Below, piece by piece: positions 60,733-64,000 of a stretch of DNA of 64,000 nt. This stretch comes from Lichenostomus cassidix (Eukaryota; Chordata; Aves; Passeriformes; Meliphagidae), in the NCBI GenBank assembly GCA_008360975.2, contig CM039179.1, positions 56,086,666 to 56,150,665 of the forward strand, in the 5' to 3' direction. The position numbers and the translations under genes were made by a program. How positions within the stretch are numbered: position 1 is the first letter of the stretch; every line of letters begins with the position of its first letter. Below the pieces are notes generated by a model, which saw nothing but the letters and a program-made list of their open reading frames with translations, was not told the DNA's origin and searched no databases.

Positions 60733-62438
60733 AGTGACTCTGACATCAGTGTTTTTGATTTTCTGTTGAGCAAATGCGAGGAGGTGACAGCCTGTGCCGC
60801 ACTGATGTTATTCAGGAGGCAGGATGGGTCTCTACAGCTGCTCTTCTGAGGTGCTTAATTAGTTTGACACTGTCACTAAGCTCTTACCCTGGGGATCACG
60901 TGACAATAGCAGCTAGATGTCCAGACCCATATTTCACCACAGAATTCCTAGACTCAAGCCCACTGAGCTGTGGCCATGTGTCAGATGTTGATACGCATGG
61001 TCACCTGTTTAACTGTAGTATCCTAACAGGATAATAATTGTTTAGGACAGGTAAATATTTTTTTTTCCAGCCAGTATAAACAAATTTATGTCTACTTTGT
61101 TTTGAGAAGGAAAAAGGAAGAAGCATGATTTTCTATGCCAGTGGACTGGTCTCTTATCACTGGCTGGAAAATTTAACAAATCTTGATAGTTTCTTCAGCG
61201 TCACTGCTCCTTTTGGGCAGTTCCAAGTATCACTGACCTTTCCCTAATTGAGCAACACTTAAACCTGTGTTATTTCTAAAGCACTCTTCCAAATGTGTCA
61301 GAAGCATTTCTACTTGTTGAGAACTGCAAGCTGGCGCCTTAAAAAATCTGGTGAGTTTTGAGTACCATAAGACGACAAGTATGTTAATGTGTCATCAAGA
61401 AGGAGGCAAAAGAAGTAGCACATTTTTGAACATGCAAATCCTAAGCAGTCAAATGGTGTTGTGTCAGACTTCCAAAATGCCTTCTTTGGACTGAGAATAA
61501 CTTTATGAGCAGAGAATTTATACAAAGTTATAAGCCTCTAAAACCATGTGGTTATAATGAAGTGCATCATTAGATGCAACTTAACTGTTGCTACAGTCAT
61601 GATGTTATGATTCAAATAAAGAACTACAATTAGCAGATAATCTCCTAAGTAACTAAGATCCATGATCCACCCTGCAAAACATATTATATCTCAGCAGTAT
61701 TGTTTCTAAATATCATTAATCACGGTCTTAGACAACACATTGACAGCAATTTTGGTTTGGCAGGGAAGGACACATTTGAATTCTTAAGATAAATTATATA
61801 GTATTTATGTTCTTTTAAACCACTTTGAATAATTTCTAAGCTACCTATAACAGAGCATTTTAAATACTTTTTTATATGAAGCCCAATTTTTTTACCTTTT
61901 AATTGAAACTCCTCTTTTAACTGATGTAAATTCATTGATAGTTGACTTGTGGCAGTATTTGTCCTGGCAAAATGTTGGTCTAGACACTATACACATTAAA
62001 GTTTTGGGTCAGAGAACTCAGGATTTTCTGTGAAATTGACTCCTCAAGAGTAAATCTTTCTATGCTAGAACAGGAATTTGAAGAATGAGTGAAACTTAGC
62101 CAAGAATTTGCAAGGTCACTGATGATGGGTTTTCCTTAGTTTTTGTTGTTTTGTTTTATAATTGCTCCTCTTTGTCAGTACTGTATACATTCCTAATAAG
62201 AAGGATGCCTAATCCAATTCTGCTGTTCAACCTCTCCCAATTTCTAAATATAAAAACCCCATAAAAGCATATAGTTGGTGGTAAGATGACAATATAGGCA
62301 AGATCAAAATTGGTTACTTTGGTTACACCACTATATATTTCCTCCTGACCTCAGTTGAAAGAGATGTGTATTCTGAATTTGCAGTTTATGAATCTGTGAG
62401 TGGAGTTTACTTCTGCCCACAGGTCTCGCTTAGCATGG
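60733..62438. other. Unique non-coding stretch
   Basis: Nothing recognised. Confidence 0.5.
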
Positions 62439-62496
62439 AGGACACAGACCTGTGTGTCCTTGGAGCACCAGAAGGACTGAAGTCAGTGTCAGTCCT
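62439..62496. other. Two adjacent perfect 8-bp hairpins
   Basis: AGGACACA (62439-62446) pairs with TGTGTCCT (62453-62460) over a 6-nt loop. Twelve bases on, AGGACTGA (62473-62480) pairs with TCAGTCCT (62489-62496) over an 8-nt loop. Both stems share the AGGAC/GTCCT base. Confidence 0.45.
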
Positions 62497-63231
62497 GTAA
62501 CCCATGATTCATCATGTGTTTATGTTTCACAGCCAGGGCAAGCAGGGCAATGTGGTATGTGCATCAGCAATAAATGCTTGGAACCAACAGTACATTTCTC
62601 TGTCTTTACATAGAAAAAGTCTTTGCAGCTCAAACATACAAATAAATCATTAGAGATTAATTGTCGTGTAAGCTGAGCTGTTGTCACTGTGTTGGTCTTG
62701 CACAAATGTAGTGAGATATCTGCGTCTAAACAGGTAAGTTCCCTAGTAAAAAAAGAAATAGGTGCTTTTAATGCATATTTCTTATGATATACTTTAGCTG
62801 TCTACTTTAGAATGAGATGAATCACTCCACACAGCTGCCATTTCTCCCTGTGCTTTATAAAAGGCATCTAGATGACTAAATCGGATGTAGGTAATTACTT
62901 TGTACTTTGACTGTGTAACTGACAGGAAATGTAATATGAAATGCATTTGCTTAAGTCTTAACAAGAGAGGATATAAGCTAGAGCATTTTTCTTCATATTT
63001 GCAGTAGGGTAACAACATCCATACTGTCAGTTACTGAAGTTCAGCTGACACAAAATAACTTGTGAAGCCATAATACAATTTTACCTACATTTTCAGTGGT
63101 ATTGAAAGCAGTTGAAACTATTCAAGCTTTTAGTGCTGGAAAACCCCATATTAAGTATGCTCAAATATTTCAGATTTAATTCAGCTCCTCTGTTATTTTG
63201 AGTCAATTATGTGTATCAGTTGGAGATCGAT
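62497..63231. other. Unique non-coding stretch
   Basis: Nothing recognised. Confidence 0.45.
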
Positions 63232-63275
63232 CAATAATAATAATAATAATAATAACAACAATAACAATAATAAAT
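63232..63275. repeat. (AAT)n microsatellite, interrupted
   Basis: About eight AAT units, then interspersed AAC units, then AAT again, at the right of a GATCGATC sequence. Confidence 0.92.
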
Positions 63276-63671
63276 TAGGTCTCTGCTACTGGTTTCCTGG
63301 CTAGCTGCCTAAAGAAAAAGCCTTACTCCTTTGGCTCCCCCTTTGTGCGTACTTAATCAAATTAGCCTGAAATAGAAAAAGCAATATACAGATCAAAGGA
63401 AAATGTTTAACCATAAATTACCTGCTTGTCTCTTGTGCTTACCTTCCTTCAAGTAGGAAAGGAAGTACTAGAGTGGGTTTTTTGCCTATTTAGTTGTCTG
63501 TTGAGGTCATTTCACATAGCCTGAGACCAAAAGGACATCAGGCAGTCCAAATTCTCATCTCCTGTGCACTAGTCTAATTGATGGCTCAGTACCTACTGGA
63601 AGCGAGATGCAAAGACTTGAACATGTATCATCTGATATAATGTGATTTAGAAAGGATGAAAAATAATGGCA
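63276..63671. other. Unique non-coding stretch
   Basis: Nothing recognised. Confidence 0.45.
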
Positions 63672-64000
63672 ATTTAGCTCATGGTCAGTCTGTCATCCAC
63701 CAGTACTCCCAGGTCCTTCCCAGCAGGGCTTCTATCCAGTAGCTCAGCTCCTAGCCCGTGGGGATTATTCCTCCCCAGGTGCAGGACACTGCACTTGCCC
63801 TAGTTGAACCTCATTAGGTTTCTGCCCTCCCAACTCTCCAGTCCATCAAGGTCCCACTGAATGGCAGCAGAGCCCTCAGGTGCATCAACCACTGCCCCAT
63901 TTTCACGTTATTAGCAAACTTGCTGAGGGCATTCGATCCCTTCATCCAGTGACCAACAAGTTGAATAAGACTGGATTCAGTGCTGATCCCTGGGGAATGC
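63672..64000 (-). mobile_element. CR1 LINE, ORF2 fragment, minus strand, cut by window edge
   Basis: TCAGTCTGTCATCCACCAGT, TCCCAGGTCCTTCCCAGCAG, TATTCCTCCCCAGGTGCAGG, AGCAAACTTGCTGAGGGC and GATCCCTGGGGAATGC match the antisense of the CR1 ORF2 reverse-transcriptase C-terminal part. The copy has stops and continues past 64000. It ends abruptly at about 63672, so the last several hundred bases of a normal CR1 3' end are missing. Confidence 0.85.

Noticed and set aside
62520..62600. Another LTR end (AATAAA near 62569 with GC-richer upstream)
   Set aside because: I could not find TG...CA ends, a TATA box at proper distance or a target duplication.

Overview
This window reads as non-coding nuclear DNA from a bird, most likely a neoavian such as a passerine. 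The main evidence is repeat content. There are nine fragments of the CR1 LINE, several ending in the avian CR1 tail (ATTCTATGATTCT, or its complement AGAATCATAG where the copy is inverted). There is also a 541-bp LTR whose body matches the ERVL LTR family common in neoavian genomes. The background is AT-rich (about 60-65% A+T by eye), repeats are sparse, and I recognise no protein-coding exon. The long open frames are what chance allows in 64 kb, or they lie in GC-rich repeats. The window therefore looks like a gene desert or part of a very large intron.

Layout. 1-8.8 kb: unique AT-rich DNA with a (TA)16 microsatellite, one splice-flanked open segment near 3.4-3.5 kb and a possible tRNA-derived SINE relic near 7.0 kb. 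8.8-9.4 kb: a complete solo LTR on the minus strand with a perfect 6-bp target duplication. 12.6-13.2 kb: an ERVL-type solo LTR on the minus strand. 15.36-15.42 kb: a strong pre-miRNA-sized hairpin. 17.3-18.9 kb: two CR1 pieces in opposite orientation. 24.3 kb: a third CR1 piece. 26.73-27.50 kb: a 764-bp CpG-rich solo LTR on the plus strand with a near-perfect 6-bp duplication. 31.33-31.52 kb: a very short (191-bp) LTR-like unit with CCAAT, TATA and AATAAA signals and a perfect 6-bp duplication. 32.8-40.4 kb: CR1 fragments and a MIR-like relic. 45.3 kb: a CR1 copy with an internal deletion.

46.7-47.5 kb holds a CpG island that I cannot attribute to a repeat, followed by an AT-rich block rich in transcription-factor-like motifs. 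It is the best candidate for functional regulatory DNA. 52.7-53.5 kb: two CR1 pieces. 60.3-60.7 kb: a minus-strand, protein-like open segment broken by a dinucleotide slip. 62.4 kb: two adjacent perfect hairpins. 63.7 kb to the right edge: CR1 ORF2 sequence running out of the window.

No operon, CRISPR, rRNA, functional tRNA or prokaryotic feature is present. Functional content, if any, is likely regulatory: the CpG island block, the LTR promoters and possibly the hairpin RNA. Repeat names rest on remembered family features, not on a database search.
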